From Gordionus sp. m RMFG-2023 (lineage: Eukaryota; Nematomorpha; Gordioida; Chordodea; Parachordodidae): a stretch of DNA of 64,000 nucleotides. The DNA is taken from contig NC_088775.1 in the NCBI RefSeq assembly GCF_954871325.1, positions 41,703,561-41,767,560 of the forward strand. Direction: 5' to 3'. This document shows positions 62,610 through 64,000 of this stretch, one piece after another. Position 1 is the stretch's first letter; every line of letters begins with the position of its first letter. Made by a program: the position numbers and the translations under genes. The notes under the pieces were generated by a model. That model had not been told where the DNA came from and made no database searches. It saw only the letters and a list, made by a program, of their open reading frames with translations.

Positions 62610-63550
62610 ACTCAATTTAATATAATATAATTATATTTTTTTATTGACAATAACATGTATTCGTCTCTGATGAGTTCTCATATCTATCAAAATGATATTT
62701 ATTAATAAAAATTGTTATAATTTGTAATGAAATAAAAGTTTATATTATTATTTTTATATATTTAAGAACATGTTTTTTACATACACAACTAATATATAAA
62801 AGTTAAAATATTTAGAGCAAAGTGAACTTTAAAATAACAAATTTTAGGTGCATATTTGTTAAATATATTATTTTATTTTAAACTACTTTTTTTACATCTC
62901 ATTTTTTGTTTAGGTAAATTCATAAATTAAAACATGGTTTTTGTGTGTGGTTTTTCATACTTATGTATTCCTTAGTATGGTGTTCATTAAACATTAACTA
63001 CATAGGTCACTGAGATCATCCTGAATATAGGGGTATAATTAGCTGTTTGGTTTTATCCCCAATTATATAAGATAAAACTAACAACTCTTTTCAAAAACAT
63101 TCTTTCACTTTGCACCAATTTTGTATTAATTTATAATTGTACCTTTTATTTTCCCTATAAAAGGGACTAAAAATTATGTCTACGATCATCTTAGATTTTT
63201 ATTTGTAGATTTTTGTTATTAATAAATCTTTTACTTGATAAAATTTAATAATAGTTTTTTTTATATATCAGTGTTTTAGTATTAACATTGTTGCATAATA
63301 TAATTTAATATCATAATATACAAAGTTAATTGAAGCTTTAAACTATGACTATTTACATATAAAAAAAATTCACTAAATAATATATTATTTTATTTCTACA
63401 TACGAAGCCTCAAACCATCAATTGATTTACCTTAAATTGATTTACTTGATATATATATATTTGAAGTTGTTGACTTTCTATGTATGTGATAATTTTACTT
63501 GTTAATAAAAAATTACTTTTTTATATCGTTATTATTTATTCTAAAGCAAA
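62610..63550. other. No host gene; possible LTR-like promoter region
   Basis: CTATAAAAGGGAC at 63160 resembles a TATA box with unusual clarity for this DNA, and AATAAATC follows 60 bases on. The stretch ahead of the gag-like frame may be an LTR, but its partner lies outside the window. Confidence 0.3.
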
Positions 63551-63554
63551 CGAA

Positions 63555-64000
63555 ACCAGACTTACATATTCTTATCCTATTACTTATTCTTTTTAGCGCA
63601 ACCAGACTTACATATTCTTATTCTACTACCGATTCTTTTTAGCGCAATTATTCTTTATATGCGTCATGGTGGAGGATGGAAATAATAACATAAAAGTCTT
63701 ACTCAAAACCCTTGACCTAAAATTTATTGCCGAAAACATAACTGATGAACCCACTAAGAAATATAAACTGTTAGAGACAATAAATAAAGATTTAGCCGTG
63801 AGTATAATGGATTCGATTGATAATTTATCATATGAGCAAATGAAGGATTTAATACAAAAAAAAGTTGAAAAGAACAAAATTACGCGTATAATGGAAGTTT
63901 TTAGTGCTAAACCAGATAGATTAGAGTCATCCAGAGAATAGGCTGAAGGCGTGTGGATCTGGCTTTAATTCAGAATTGATAGCGGTTCAATTTATTATTA
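63555..64000 (+). mobile_element. gag-like start of an LTR element, runs off right edge
   Basis: A 46-base unit (ACCAGACTTACATATTCTTA and 26 more) stands twice in tandem at 63555-63646, then a frame opens at 63666. Its product has the make-up of a Ty3/gypsy-type gag (FIAENITDEPTKKYKLLETI, then a helix with LSYEQMKDLIQ). Treated as a fossil; too little is in view to say whether the whole element is intact. Confidence 0.4.

Noticed and set aside
63626-63877. 83-codon - strand frame at the right edge
   Set aside because: Antisense of the gag-like frame.
1-64000. CRISPR array, rRNA operon or bacterial operon structure
   Set aside because: No regularly spaced repeats, no rRNA-like conserved blocks, and all host genes have spliceosomal introns.

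Overview
The window reads as nuclear DNA of a very A+T-rich animal. Three host genes can be read, each a clear homologue of an animal gene, and they lie among layer upon layer of decayed transposable elements. Genes are split by GT-AG introns of two classes: tiny ones of 40-43 bases and large ones (1.2-21.7 kb) filled with transposons. The taxon is not settled. Compact introns plus extreme A+T and many hAT, piggyBac and RLE-type LINE copies would suit a reduced parasitic animal such as a myxozoan or mesozoan, but that is inference only.

Host genes. (1) The 3' half of a uridine-cytidine kinase gene (UCK, + strand, four exons, 3671-13526); its P-loop exons lie beyond the left edge or were not found. 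(2) A complete four-RRM RNA-binding protein gene of the RBM45 type (- strand, ten exons, 13858-49423, 527 codons by my splicing), stretched over 35.6 kb by transposons; it ends tail to tail with UCK, 331 bases apart. (3) A complete PAP2-family phosphatase of the PLPP6 type (+ strand, two exons, 61866-62560). The long introns of genes 1 and 2 hold most of the rest of the window.

Mobile DNA. A family of long-terminal-inverted-repeat elements encodes a transposase with SDG, QYKN, HGK and IPGT motifs; there are four elements (50-2245, 6001-8245, 14227-16790, 41791-47421) and one end fragment. hAT elements and many small hAT-like MITEs follow, several with exact 8-base target duplications and some nested inside other elements. 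There are two piggyBac elements, one keeping all three catalytic aspartates and one internally deleted. Two LINE copies carry an RT and a C-terminal PD-D nuclease-like domain. A small LTR-element fossil lies at 50.7-53.0 kb, a gag-like reading frame runs off the right edge, and a zinc-knuckle repeat forms a head-to-head inverted pair at 28.5-30.5 kb.

Other structure includes unusual G-runs of 8-19 bases, a 125-base G-run repeat array, a 23-base triplicate, a tRNA-like SINE head, and a paralogous empty site that dates one insertion relative to its host element. No rRNA, CRISPR or convincing intact tRNA was seen.
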